Source: Aureobasidium sp. EXF-3400 (lineage: Eukaryota; Ascomycota; Dothideomycetes; Dothideales; Saccotheciaceae). From it: 64,000 nucleotides of DNA. Location of the stretch: NCBI GenBank assembly GCA_024195585.1, contig SWBL01000012.1:124001-188000 (forward strand), in the 5' to 3' direction. Numbering within the stretch: the stretch's first letter is position 1; each line of letters opens with the position of its first letter. Below are positions 1-10,301 of the stretch, piece by piece. A program made the translations under genes and the position numbers. Under the pieces are notes generated by a model. It searched no databases, was not told the DNA's origin, and saw only the letters and a program-made list of their open reading frames with translations.

Positions 1-822
1 CCCAGGCCTTACTTTTTGCGCGAGTGGTCTCACTCAAGTTTGTGCCTTCTGGGAATATCAGCAGCCACATAGGATCTTTGGGATCACTGAGTTGGCTCAG
101 ATGCCGTTGGAAACGACTTCTATCCGTCTCCCATTTTCGCGACAGAAAGATGAAGTTGTAGAACTGAGCACCCCAACCAAAGATAGGGACGTTCTTCAAA
201 GATTCTTTCAAGATGATATAGATGCGGCCATGCATCTTGTTGGTATATGCGATCCACCAGAGATATAACCAGTCGGTGTAAAGCTAAGTCGATCAGTATC
301 ATTTGTTCTCCAGCATTATTCCTGGAAACTTACCTGATGGTTGGCCATCATGACAAGCCTGTGGGGAAAGTTGCATCGAAGACTCCCATCATCCATCTGA
401 TACAATTGGCCCTTCATACTCTCGTCTCCGGTAACTCTGACAGCGGTAGGCGCCCACCACTGAGTCATGGTCGCAGTAAGGACAGCAAAAGATTCTTTAG
501 TCCATGCCATGTATCCATCATAGAACTTAGGGTCAATGAGCTTCAATGGAGCACCAATGAATTGCGAAGCGCTTATACTGAATCGCAGTATGCTAATCAG
601 ATACGATGTCTCGAAAACATGTTTACACTCTACTTACGCCAGTACTCCTGAAAGGAAGGTTGATGCAGCAGAGAAGGCTCTCTCAGCCTGTCCCATGGCA
701 CCATGTTGAGGTGGCCCTGCTGGATGTTGGTCGCCAGCTTTTGACTTCAGGATATCGAATCCTGCCCCCAGCAAAGTATCGCCAATAGCTTTTGAAGCTG
801 CCTCGACATGCGATCTCGACAT
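1..822 (-). CDS. Lysophospholipid acyltransferase (LPLAT/AGPAT-like), 3' end cut by window edge
   Basis: Three exons (822-638, 577-334, 283-1) join in phase and give 237 visible residues; the C-terminus lies off the left edge. The joined protein carries both signatures of glycerophospholipid acyltransferases. NHQLYTD is block I (NHx4D), assembled across the second intron, and FPEGTNLS is block III near the window edge. Family members transfer an acyl chain from acyl-CoA to a lysophospholipid in the ER or lipid-droplet membrane. The WLYLWWIAYTNK stretch after block I resembles the fungal CST26/PSI1 and metazoan AGPAT group, but I cannot assign the exact substrate. The start is the ATG at 822, and no other in-frame ATG precedes block I. 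The first intron is GTAAGT...CAG, and the second begins GTAAGT right after the NHQ codons. It is divergent from the gene at 1360. Confidence 0.85.
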
Positions 823-1359
823 TTTTCACTTCAATAAAATCACAAGGAGCGAGGAAACATCGAACAGCCACAGATCAGCTATTCATTTGATCGGACACGA
901 AGCGAGTGACTTCGAGACCTTCAGACCCTGGCTCCGGCAGTGGCAGCATTCCTGCTTTTCGACGAGTTCTTCCATCGACTCGCGTCAGCAAGCGACGTGC
1001 GATGAGGCAATGTGGCACGGTGCCAGAGCCAAATCGAGGTTCGAGCTGCATTTCTCAGCCACGACCAACCTGATTCGCGCCCCGCAAGGAAAAGTAAAAT
1101 GACGTGTGGTTCATGAGCCGCTTTTTCGATTCGAGTCCAGCCACCCTACCTTGCTCAAGTGCCCTTTAGATCTCGAAATCGCACCCTTCTTCCTTCGAAT
1201 TCCACGTTGAATACACCACAAGACTACCGCGGAGCTTTTCCTTGACATTTTCTTGAACCAAGAGACCTCCCCTTCCTTCGGAATCCTACCACTGTTCGAA
1301 CAAATATAAGCACCTGTCAGGAAACACAGTTCTGTCAGACAAGTCCACCAAAACTCGAT
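823..1359. promoter_or_regulatory. Divergent intergenic region
   Basis: This stretch separates two genes read outwards, the acyltransferase (minus) and the 192-aa protein (plus), so it should hold both promoters. An ATATAAG stretch near 1302-1310 lies about 50 bp before the plus-strand ATG and could be a TATA-like element. I see no coding sequence or RNA gene. Confidence 0.4.
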
Positions 1360-1992
1360 ATGGCCAACGCTCCTTCCGCAACTCGTCCTCACATCAACCA
1401 ATCGCGAGCCACAAACGGCGTAGCCAGAACGAACGGCGCTCCTCGTGCGAACGGAGCAGCTCGAACAAACGGTGTAGCTGCTGGTAAAGCAGCAGCATCT
1501 CGTCCGGCAGCCAGAGCAAACAGCATCTCGTCTCAGGGAGATACACCTGTGAACGGAGTCGGCTCAGCATACGCTATCATGGCCAACCGAATCGCAAACC
1601 GTGTTGCTGAGATGGCCGAGAGCATCACATTCGTCGAGAGGTATGTTCACACGACCTGAAAACATCTGGTTCACATTGCTGACTCAAAATACAGACCAAA
1701 GCCGCAACAAAATGGACAAATCTTCAACGAAGAGCCGGCTGAGAAGAAGCGCCCTCGCAAGCTCGAAATGCGCCTCGACACCGGAAACGAGGTCAGCTTC
1801 AGCGCGCCTTTCCTCGACAACACACTCCAGAAGATGCTCGCACTCCAGAATCGCATGCTCAAGAGCACAGCAGACTTGTCGAAACAAGAAGGTGTGGATG
1901 AAAAGATCATCCGAGAATCAGCTGCTCAGAGCGCAGAGCTGAGTCGTATCATTGCTCTCATCTGTGCGGAGAAGGCCCGTCAAGGAGCTTAG
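1360..1992 (+). CDS. Unrecognised 192-aa protein with low-complexity N-terminus
   Basis: Two exons (1360-1640, 1695-1992) joined by a GTATGT...CAG intron give 192 residues. The first ~65 residues are a low-complexity Ala/Asn/Arg/Gly tract with repeated TNG and ANG triplets, probably disordered. The second exon encodes a compact, charged, mostly helical part (EKKRPRKLEMRLDTGNEV onwards) ending in a helix rich in Glu, Ala and Leu. The well-formed splice junction and the shift from low complexity to an ordered helix support a real gene. No catalytic motif, signal peptide or membrane span is visible, and I do not recognise the family. The basic KKRPRK run could be a nuclear localisation signal, which is inference only. 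Confidence 0.75.
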
Positions 1993-2736
1993 AGTTTCCC
2001 TCTTGTCTCGGAGCGCGGAGAACAACAGCACGGCATCGATGTTTCCCTATTTTCTTTAATATAATGACGAAGGGGCTATGGAAGGGCATGGTTTACTGCT
2101 CAGGGCTTTATTTGCTTGGCCGCGGACGATTTTATCTCTGTATCAATACCACGTATCAGGCGTTCTTGTTTTTCTAAATCACATTCGTTTCACCAATCGC
2201 TTCTTCTGTTTATCATCGCGCTCCTGGGTAGGATTCAGAAGAGCAGATCTTTACCGGCCCCTCACTTCACTTCTGCTTGTCCGCAAAGTTCACCAGCCGC
2301 CGATCGGGTCGCGTGTTGTTGCACAATGGGCCGCTACGTAACCTAGACGGCTGTCCAACCGCCGGCCACAACGGTTGTCTCACTCTGCCGTGTGACATCT
2401 CGTGCCACTCCTCTCCACGTCTTGTCGATTCATTTACGCCACACTCTACGTCACCCTTGCGAAGCCCTTCCCACGTAAATGCTCCGTTATCCTTGTACAC
2501 CTACGCCAGCGCCCCAGATCGCTGCCAGGTTTGCGGGAAGAGTTGCAAGGGATGTTCATGCACAGTGATGCTCTCTTGCTGGCGAAAGATGCGTCTGGAT
2601 TCTTTTCTCGATCATTCGCTGCTTTTGTGCTTTTGCTCTACCCTTGAATCTTTGATCTTCCCAAGGCTTCATCATCTTTGACCTCTCTTCTGTGTCTTCT
2701 GGAATTGAACAATTGAATAATTGATACATCGAAACT
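1993..2736. other. Intergenic, no gene seen
   Basis: About 740 bp between two plus-strand genes. It is T- and C-rich in its second half, as expected for a fungal promoter and 5' leader of the gene at 2737. The open frames here are short and show no splice-compatible extension. Confidence 0.4.
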
Positions 2737-3736
2737 ATGGCGAGCTTCATCACGAATTACATACAGAATACTGCCATGGGCATGCTGTCCAGCGGCATCA
2801 CCGCTGCTGGAAATGTAGCTGGTAATGCCGTCGGCGGAGTAGGCACCGTGATTCAAAACAGTGGACAAGCTGTTGGCAGTGGTACGAGCCTCGTCTGATC
2901 TAACACCTTCTGATAACACAATCACTCTGACACGTATTACAGGCATTGAAGGCAGCATCAAAAACTGGGGAGACTACATCAACAGCTACGGCGACCGCGC
3001 AATCGCCGCAACAGCACCAAACCCAGGTTCCGCACCAACAGCAGTCAAGAAGCAAAAAGCTCTACCTGCACCAGCTAAAGGAGCAGGCGCAGTCGCGAAA
3101 CAAAAAGCACTTCCTGCTGCTCCTTCTTCAGCACAAAAAGCACTACCCGCTGCTCCTTCTTCAGCACAAAAGGCACTTCCTGCTCCTGCATCCAAGCCCA
3201 AGACACTGGGAGCAAACACACCTTCGTACGCAGGCGCAGTCAAGGGAACAGCCGTGTCTGCAGCATCAAAACCAAAGAGTGCGATTGGAGGAGGAAGCCC
3301 CGTGCCTTCTGTCGGTGGTCTGCCCAAGCCTTCTGTACCAAAACCTTCCGTCTCGTCTCTGGCTCCCGTCAACTCTAAGCCCTTGGGTACTTCTACAGCG
3401 TCTTTGCCTCCCGTCAATTCTAAGCCCTTGGGTTCTTCCACAGCAGGCAAAGTCAGGATCAGTCCGGCTAGCAAGCCAAAGACCAGTGGAGGACTACCCA
3501 AAGCTCCAGTCGATGGATTGTCAAAACTGCCTGGTGTGAGTGGAGTCACTAAAGCTCCTGCTGCTGCGGCGAATGGTTTGCCAAAACTGCCTGGTGTGAG
3601 TGGAGTCACTAAAGCTCCTGCTGCTGCGGCGAACGGTTTGCCAAAGGTTACGAGTTTGCCGCCCGCCAATATGCCGAAACCTCCTTCGAGTGGGAAGGTG
3701 AGGATTGATCCTGCTAGCAAGCCCAAGAAGTATTGA
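2737..3736 (+). CDS. Unrecognised 312-aa Ala/Pro/Lys-rich repeat protein
   Basis: Exons 2737-2881 and 2943-3736 (intron GTACGA...CAG) give 312 residues. The N-terminal ~65 residues look ordered: MASFITNYIQNTAMGMLSS, then a Gly/Val/Ala helix-like run, then SIKNWGDYINSYGDRA. The rest is low complexity built from tandem units: QKALPAAPSSA in about three copies, PVNSKPLG in two, a 20-residue LPKLPGVSGVTKAPAAAANG unit in two nearly identical copies, and a KVRI(S/D)PASKPK motif that occurs mid-chain and again at the C-terminus. No enzyme motif, signal peptide or clear membrane span is seen. The conserved-looking head with a variable repeat tail suggests a structural or scaffold role, but that is inference. 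A long antisense open frame over the repeats is a product of the biased composition. Confidence 0.75.
3522..3641 (+). repeat. 60-bp coding tandem duplication
   Basis: Two directly adjacent 60-bp units inside the repeat protein differ by only about one or two bases (for example gaatgg against gaacgg). Synonymous sites are almost unchanged, so the duplication is recent. It adds exactly 20 residues and keeps the frame. Confidence 0.9.
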
Positions 3737-4173
3737 AGAAGGGAAAGAAGAGGCGGAGATCGCGTGATGGGATGAAAGATGGAATCCGAGATACATGAGA
3801 GGAGGAAAGAACGATGGGTTTTACGTTGTGTGGCATCTCTTACAAAGGACATACCTTTACATGTACTAATGATTTTTACGAACAACATTACTGCTTCTAC
3901 AAACCTACTTTGTTATCCATATCTCTATCACTAGCAGTCTAATGCATACCCCCCAAAAACGGAAACTTTCGGCGACTGGAAATCGACTATTTCCATGCAG
4001 CCTCGGCATCTCACATCTCCCCCACCCCTTCCAACCAACCACCACCTGCTTAATTACATCCTCCCCCTTGCTATACCAATACCATTACACACCCAAGTTC
4101 CTCAATCTAACTACCTCTCTCATCATCAAGTTACCATCAAATCCTCTATATCAACCACAAACAGAAAGCGACA
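3737..4173. promoter_or_regulatory. Intergenic/promoter of cytochrome b5 gene
   Basis: About 440 bp upstream of the cytochrome-b5-like gene. It is strongly C/A-rich on the plus strand from about 3945 to 4170 (a CT/CA-rich leader), with CTCTATATC about 30 bp before the ATG. No other gene is seen. Confidence 0.4.
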
Positions 4174-4535
4174 ATGTCCAAATCCATCACAGCAAACGAA
4201 GTAAAAGAGCACGCAACCCCCGAGAAAGGTCTCTACATCATTATCGATGGAGGCGTATACTCGATGGCAGACTTTGTCGATGAACACCCTGGTGGTGCCA
4301 AGATTTTGAAGAGAGTGGGTGGAAAAGGTGTGTTTGTGTTCCTTGTTCTATCTCTCTCCTTTGTCTCTGGTTGTATAGGGAGTAGTGGATTCTACGACTT
4401 AAAGACATGAGTTTGCTGATAAGCCTGAAAACAGATGCTAGCAAGCAGTTCTGGAAGTACCACAATGAGGGTGTGTTGAAGAAGTATCAGCCCAGGCTAA
4501 AGATTGGCGAGCTCAAGGAGGAGGCTAAGCTTTGA
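4174..4535 (+). CDS. Small stand-alone cytochrome b5-like heme-binding protein
   Basis: Exons 4174-4327 and 4435-4535 (intron GTGTGT...CAG, 107 bp) give 84 residues, almost exactly one cytochrome b5 heme-binding domain. The hallmark DEHPGG motif supplies the first axial heme histidine. FWKYHNEGVLKKY, encoded in exon 2, supplies the expected second histidine. The intron falls between the two heme-ligand segments. There is no transmembrane tail or signal peptide, so the product should be soluble, unlike microsomal cytochrome b5. Family members pass electrons to desaturases, hydroxylases or P450s; the partner cannot be told from this locus. The ATG at 4174 is the first in frame and gives the standard domain start. 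Confidence 0.88.
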
Positions 4536-4746
4536 GCACCGCATGTTGCTATGGATTTCATCAAGATACACGGCGTGCTTCGAGGAAACAGACATCCCAC
4601 AGCATCATAGAAGGATAGACAATCCAAAGACGTAAGATGATGTTCTAATTTCGATACAAATGCTCAGATAGGGGGGTATTATACTGTGTCAATCAGTACC
4701 AAGCAACAGCAGTCCAAGAATAGAAGAAGAGCAAGACAAGGCCACT

Positions 4747-6114
4747 CTACAGCTCATCATGCCCGGATCCAGCAGAAGGAGCAGGCCTACCAGCATCCTT
4801 TTGCAAGTCGACTCCATTCTTCTTCCTCCACTTGTCCCATGTGTTCCAGAAGTCCTTCTCCATGTTTTTGTCCATCTGATCTGGCAACACGACCACATAT
4901 TCAACGTGCAGTTTTCCAAACTCGGGTCCCTCTTCGTGGCGCCAGATTGGCATGCCTTCGTTTTCGAGCACTTCGACTGAGTTGGGTTGAACGACTTGAC
5001 CACGCTTGCGAGATAGTTGCACAGTGTGGCCGTCCAAGTGTGTGAGGTTGCGAGTCCAGTCGCCCAGCCATGCCTCCCGTAAACTCAAGACTTCGCGCCA
5101 GAATAGATCATCACCCTTGCGACGGAAGAAAGTGCCATCTGTGCGATCGTGCTTTTCCTCTCCTTTGCCCAACTCTGGCTCTTTCTCTGTAACCTGCACG
5201 ATAAGGTCGCCAGCAACGTAATCCGGACTTTCGTCACCTTCGTTTTCGTAGTTGATTCTCGCGCCCTTGGGCATACCCTTTTCGATGTGCACAGCGAATG
5301 TCTCGACCTCTCTGACATGACGGGAGCCGCCGCAAGTCTTGCATTTGTGTTGGATGGTTGTGCCTTTTCCGCCGCATTGATCGCATTGCATTTGCATTTG
5401 CTGGAAAATGCCCGGTGCGAGTTGTGCTTTTTGGATAACCATACCGTGACCCTTGCACTTGCCACAAGTATCTGTCTTGCCGTCTTCAGAACCAGAACCC
5501 TCGCATGCTGAACAGATAGCCTGTTTCTCCAATGCAATTTCGTGTTCGGCGCCGTTGTAGAAGTCGCGAAGGGGTACCGAGACACGCACTTCCATGTTGG
5601 GGCCTCTGCGCTGTCCGGGAGCATGACCGAAGTGACCGCCACCACCGAAGAAACGGGAGAAGAGATCGAAGGGGTTGCCTCCTTGACGGTGACCTCCTTC
5701 TTTGTGCTGTTTGAGACCCTCGTGGCCGTACTGGTCGTAGATCTTGCGAGTCTCGGGTTCGGAAAGGGCTTCGTAGGCTTCGGCGATTTCGACAAACTTC
5801 TTCTGGACGGTTTCATCGCCACTACATTGTCTTATGGTCAGTAGATGTTCTGAGGCCAGGGGTTTGCAGGATGGAGGCAGGATGCGACGGACGGGTTCTT
5901 GTCAGGGTGGTATTTCTTGCTCAGTGTTCGGTAAGCCTTCTTGAGCTCGCGTTCGGATGCATTTTTATCAATGCCGAGGAGCTGTGCATTGTAAGTCAGC
6001 ACTGATACGACGGTTGTATACAGTGTTTTGGATGATTACCTTGTAGTAGTCCTCTGCGCAGAGTGCCACGAGCGGCAGCACGCACAGCAGAAGCCATGCA
6101 AGTTTGAACAACAT
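4747..6114 (-). CDS. SCJ1: ER-lumenal type I J-protein (SCJ1-like co-chaperone of BiP)
   Basis: Three exons (6114-6040, 5981-5893, 5821-4747) give 412 residues. A hydrophobic signal peptide ([19 protein letters not shown]) is followed by a J domain with the catalytic HPD at residues 50-52. Then come a Gly/Phe-rich linker and a four-repeat zinc domain ([32 protein letters not shown]). The C-terminal substrate-binding region ends in HDEL, the ER retention signal. This order is that of yeast Scj1, which stimulates Kar2/BiP in folding and ER-associated degradation. The second intron has a less common donor, GTCCGT; splicing there restores the expected HPDKNPGDET sequence. It is transcribed in the same direction as SEC24 upstream of it. 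Confidence 0.95.
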
Positions 6115-6760
6115 GTTTGTCGTCCGTGACCAATTGTGTCCAGACAATTGGGAATGCTGTGCAAAGGACAGATAGAAGTCGTGCAACTTTTGGGAATGAG
6201 ACAGTTGTCTGTTACAAACCCCAAACGCCGATAACGCCTTTTCGGGGAATCTTGATGCGAAGGAGCGTCATCAGCATTGTTCTTTCCTATCAGAACAGTT
6301 CACATCTTTGAGAAAGTGTCACTTGCGAATACACAGTGGAAGATGGCATACTAAACAAATCTCGAGATCCATAGAAAGCAATGTGAGAATTGGACAGGAA
6401 CGGTTTGAACAAACGAGAACTTGAAACTGCGGGTGTTCACTGGCCTTCGAGCTTGGAACAATGCAAGAATGGATTTTTGAGTCAGCAGCAACATATCGAG
6501 GCAAGGAGGTGCTAATACTCCTTCGAAAATGCTTGTGTACCTCTAGGTTATCTGCGGTAAGGAGAGAACGACAGATATCTTGGTTCACGGCGATTTATCG
6601 ATAGATCAATCGAATGACAGGGTGTCACCATAGACAAGTCTGACATGGTAAAAGATTCTAAAATTTTGCTGTACCCGGGCACCAAGCTCATAAACAAGTC
6701 CCTCGCTTTAACGCTGTCACATCCCAAACAATTATAGCTCTTTTTTGCTCACAATCACAA
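6115..6760. promoter_or_regulatory. SCJ1 promoter and SEC24 3' region
   Basis: About 650 bp between the SEC24 stop and the SCJ1 start, both on the minus strand. A CCAAT at 6130-6134 and an ATTGG at 6147-6151 form an inverted pair within 40 bp of the SCJ1 ATG. I see no coding sequence. Confidence 0.35.
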
Positions 6761-9700
6761 TCATCCCCAATAAGGTGCTCTAAGACCAGCGAACGTAGAC
6801 GCCACTGTGCTGGTTATGTCTGCTCCACTGTCATCCTTCTTGCGTTGGCCGGAGAGCTGTTCGAGTTTGTCAGTGAATAGATCTTCACAACGGTTCAATG
6901 TCCTATCGTACCTCTAGTTGGATCTGCCTGTGCACATGCACAAGCCAGTCGACATAGCTCTGAGCTTCGCCGTTGCGGTCCTCGTACAACAAACGAGCAA
7001 ACTCGTACTCAGCACCATCCAACCCTTGCCTCGCCAGTTGAATTGTCATGGCCTTAGAGCCCCTTGTGGTTTCCATGTAATGCAGTATATTGCGGACTTG
7101 AGCATTGAGATGAGTCTCAAGTACAGGCAAGCTAGAGCTGAAGGGATCCAAATGCTTGAGTTCGTTGTAACCTTGACCGTACAAGTCTTCGAGCAGATTG
7201 GGCGATACTTGAGAGTGCAGCCAGAGCAGGCAAACCTGTCCGTTATCAACGAGGTAGGCCCCGCCCTCCTCGATCTGCCCGAACGACGCTCTGATAGCAG
7301 CTGGCATGCGCAGACGGCCGTTCTCATCCGCGAAACCGTCTGTCTGCTCCAGATTGTGAATGGCAATGATGCGAGGGTAGAGGTATAATGACAGTTCCAT
7401 AGGACCCATCGATCTGATCAAGCGCATGTCATGGATTCTACGATCGCTAGGCTCGCGACCACCCTTGAAGGCTCGTGACTTAATCAGTCCTAGCATGTAC
7501 ATGCCTAATTCCTTGAGATTTTCAGGCAAGACAAGCTGGCCAGGTGGATGTGAGCCAGAAAAGTTTTTACGATAGCCAGCAAGTATGTCAATGGTCTTCT
7601 CACTCAAAGAGTTACGAATTTCCGTCAAGGTCCTTTCGGAGACTCTTGATGCCGCCTCCTTGGAAATTACACTGACCACAGCATCTTGATCGACGAATTT
7701 CATTGCCTCAAGAGCGCTCTCGCTCACGCTTGCAACAGTGTTGGTGCAACGAACTCTGCGTTCACCTGTCGCGGTAGTGTAGAGAAGAGCACTTTGGAAG
7801 TGCGCGTCCAGCTTTGCGTCCAACTTGCCATCGTAACTGAACATGACCGTAATCGCTTTGTCTGCATCAATTGCGCCAAATTCGAGATCAGCACCAAACG
7901 TGTGCTGAGTGAAGTTACCGTGGTATGAAGACAGTTGCAGACCATTCGAACAGCGAACCTTCATGAGGGCCTGGAAACCAGTTTCACGGGTTACTGTGTG
8001 CTTGATTTCCTTTGCTAGTCGTAAGTCGTCACGAGGGCTGTGGAAGTTGGGATAATAGTAAGTTTCGCCTCCAGACACCGCACAGCAGTGTCCAATGGTT
8101 GCGATGTCCAGGTAGCCTCCACTGGGTGCGGCCATGAAGAAGTCTATGCCGACGCCAGCTTCGACCATCTTTGCAGCCGTGCTTCTCCAACCAGGATGCT
8201 CAGTAGTGTAAAGTTTCTTCTCGGCGTCTGTATCACGACCTTCATTCTTGTCGCGAGGGAACAGGCGTCCAGGACCAAATGTGGGAAGACTTGATACTGA
8301 GCACATAATCTTGCCTCCAGTAGATTTAAGAGCAGCCAAAGCGGCATTGACAGCAGGAAGTAACGCGAGTTCTGGACTCTTCACCGAAGAGAACATATCC
8401 GGTATCCGGCCAAGAAGAGAAGTGATAGCTGGTTTAGATGCTTGAGGATCCACAAACAGGCCTTGGCTCAAAGGCACGAACGGATCCTCAATATCAGGCA
8501 TGACGATCATTTGTGCTTGCTCAAGGCCCGGAGACAGGTTGTAGAATTGCACTTCTCGGTCGAATGTCACGAAACCAACCTTGACACCTGCAGGAACATT
8601 GTTTGTACCATCCTCAGCGTAAAGCGCATGCAGAATACCTTTGCACATGGCGTCGAGGAACCCTCTGCTAGATGCCTCTAGACTGACATCAATCACGAAA
8701 AGCCATTGAAGAGGGACGGGATCTCTGGTCCAATACTCCTTGGGAACCAGGAAGTCAACAGTACCCAACATCAGCTCGGGTCTTTGTGCACGATCGACTC
8801 TGATACCTGTTGGGTCGGTGGGCGCAAAATACTCGGAGGGCACATCATTAGGATGAGTGCACAAGTTGCAGACAAACTTGTTTCCACCAGAACGGAATGA
8901 CATGAAAGGGTTGATGTAGGTTCTGCAACGCCTGCAACGTGGCGGACCAACATCTCCGAAATCCAGAACAGGAACGGGCTGCTCACCGTCCTGTAAGGGT
9001 GCCAGGGGTTGCAAAACAAGCCCCAGAGGAAGACCAGTAGTTTGAAGAGCCTCATTTGAGGTAGGAATGTTATTCAAGGTGAGACGAGCGAACTTGGGAG
9101 AACTGTTTCCTTGGTCAAAAGCGACAAACGGGATAGCGGCAGGTGGAGGGAGATGTTGCTCCATGGTAGGGTAGATGCGCTCTTGATAGTGGCGAGCAGG
9201 AGTGTCGCGTGACCTAGGGACACTAGGGATCTGTTCTGGGTCGACCCGTCCTGACTGGGAAGAAGCAGGAGCCGACAAGAGTTGATCGCCTTGACGAGCA
9301 GCATGTTCCATAGGTGTTGCAGGATTGGCAGGGGCAAATGTGGACGCTGCGGCAGGGAACTGCGACATTGCGGGAGTGATCTGCTGGGACATGTATGGGG
9401 CGGCTGTTCCAGGCATGGGGGCATTCTGAGTGTTGTAGAACTGTGACGATGTGGTTCCTGGTACGGCAGCTGGCAGAGGTTGGGCAGCGGCCGGTGTTTC
9501 GATGTGGTGGTAGGCATGACGGTCCTTCTTTTTCTTATGTGGTGCGGCAGTCACATGAGGCTGGCCGCCCAGACCCATTGCACCCATCTGGTTTGACAGA
9601 CCGTCCATGCTCTGAGGTTGCTGCTGCTGTGGTGGGACTTGTTGTTGTGGTTGAGCAGGGAAGTAGCCTGCTTGTTGGTATTCGTAGGGACTTGGTGCGA

Positions 9701-9797
9701 CTGGTGGGCGGAATTTCTGTTCTTTTTGTCTTGGATTCGAGCCACCCGGTGTTGCCAGTGGTGTAGTTGCCGGCGATCCGGTCAGGGAGAACTCCAT
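6761..9797 (-). CDS. SEC24: COPII coat cargo-adaptor subunit Sec24
   Basis: Exons 9797-6912 and 6856-6761 give 993 residues, normal for fungal Sec24. The first ~250 residues are Pro/Gln/Ala-rich and disordered. A zinc finger follows at about residues 285-312 (CRRCRTYINPF ... CNLC). The trunk domain (vWA-like, PLQWLFVIDVS), beta-barrel, helical domain and gelsolin-like domain (YLVDNGQVCLLWLH) come after. The small last exon was found by splicing GTACGA...CAG and gives a C-terminus ending in APYWG, as in other Sec24 proteins; reading through the intron would stop early. Sec24 pairs with Sec23 to select cargo at ER exit sites. Confidence 0.97.
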
Positions 9798-10301
9798 GAT
9801 TAACGAAAGTGGTGGTGATGTTGTGTTTCGGCGAAGCTGTAGACAAAGCTACGTGGTCCAATCCCGGCTTCTGTCGTCACCAGCCTCTCCAGAGATATCA
9901 CAATCGGCTACTGGAGCTGTGTTGTTATGCTTCCTTCTCTTACTCCGTGCTATGCGCTCTTCAGAGTTCAATCGACACACAAGTTGGGTTGATTTGCGAA
10001 TAGAAAACAAAGTGCCACCATTGCTCTTCGGGAGTCTGGCCAATGCCAAGCCTCGTATACCCCTGAGAGGAAGGAGCATTATCCCGAGCAACCACAACAA
10101 CCAGTCACAAGAAACGATATGAGTAAGAGAATATCAAGCCATTGTTGGTATCATCATAATATACAGCATGAAGGCTTTTTGGTTCGAAGCCAGTCCGGCT
10201 TCATCGCCTGTCCACTAAGCCATAAGCTCCTTATACACCTTGCTACCATGAATCCATTCCCACGAAACGCCCCAGCCCTCCTAAACAGTATTCGCAGCTA
10301 G
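9798..10301. promoter_or_regulatory. SEC24 promoter / downstream of Zn2Cys6 gene
   Basis: About 500 bp upstream of SEC24 that also holds the 3' flank of the next minus-strand gene. No gene is seen. Confidence 0.35.

Noticed and set aside
1120..1160. TTCGATTCGAGTCC, resembling a tRNA T-arm
   Set aside because: No matching acceptor stem, anticodon arm or A box at the right distance on either strand.
2986..3888. 300-codon antisense open frame
   Set aside because: It mirrors the Ala/Pro/Lys repeats of the plus-strand gene; composition bias keeps it open and it has no own start context or splice sites.
10170..10200. GGTTCGAAGCC, resembling a tRNA B box
   Set aside because: No cloverleaf could be drawn around it.
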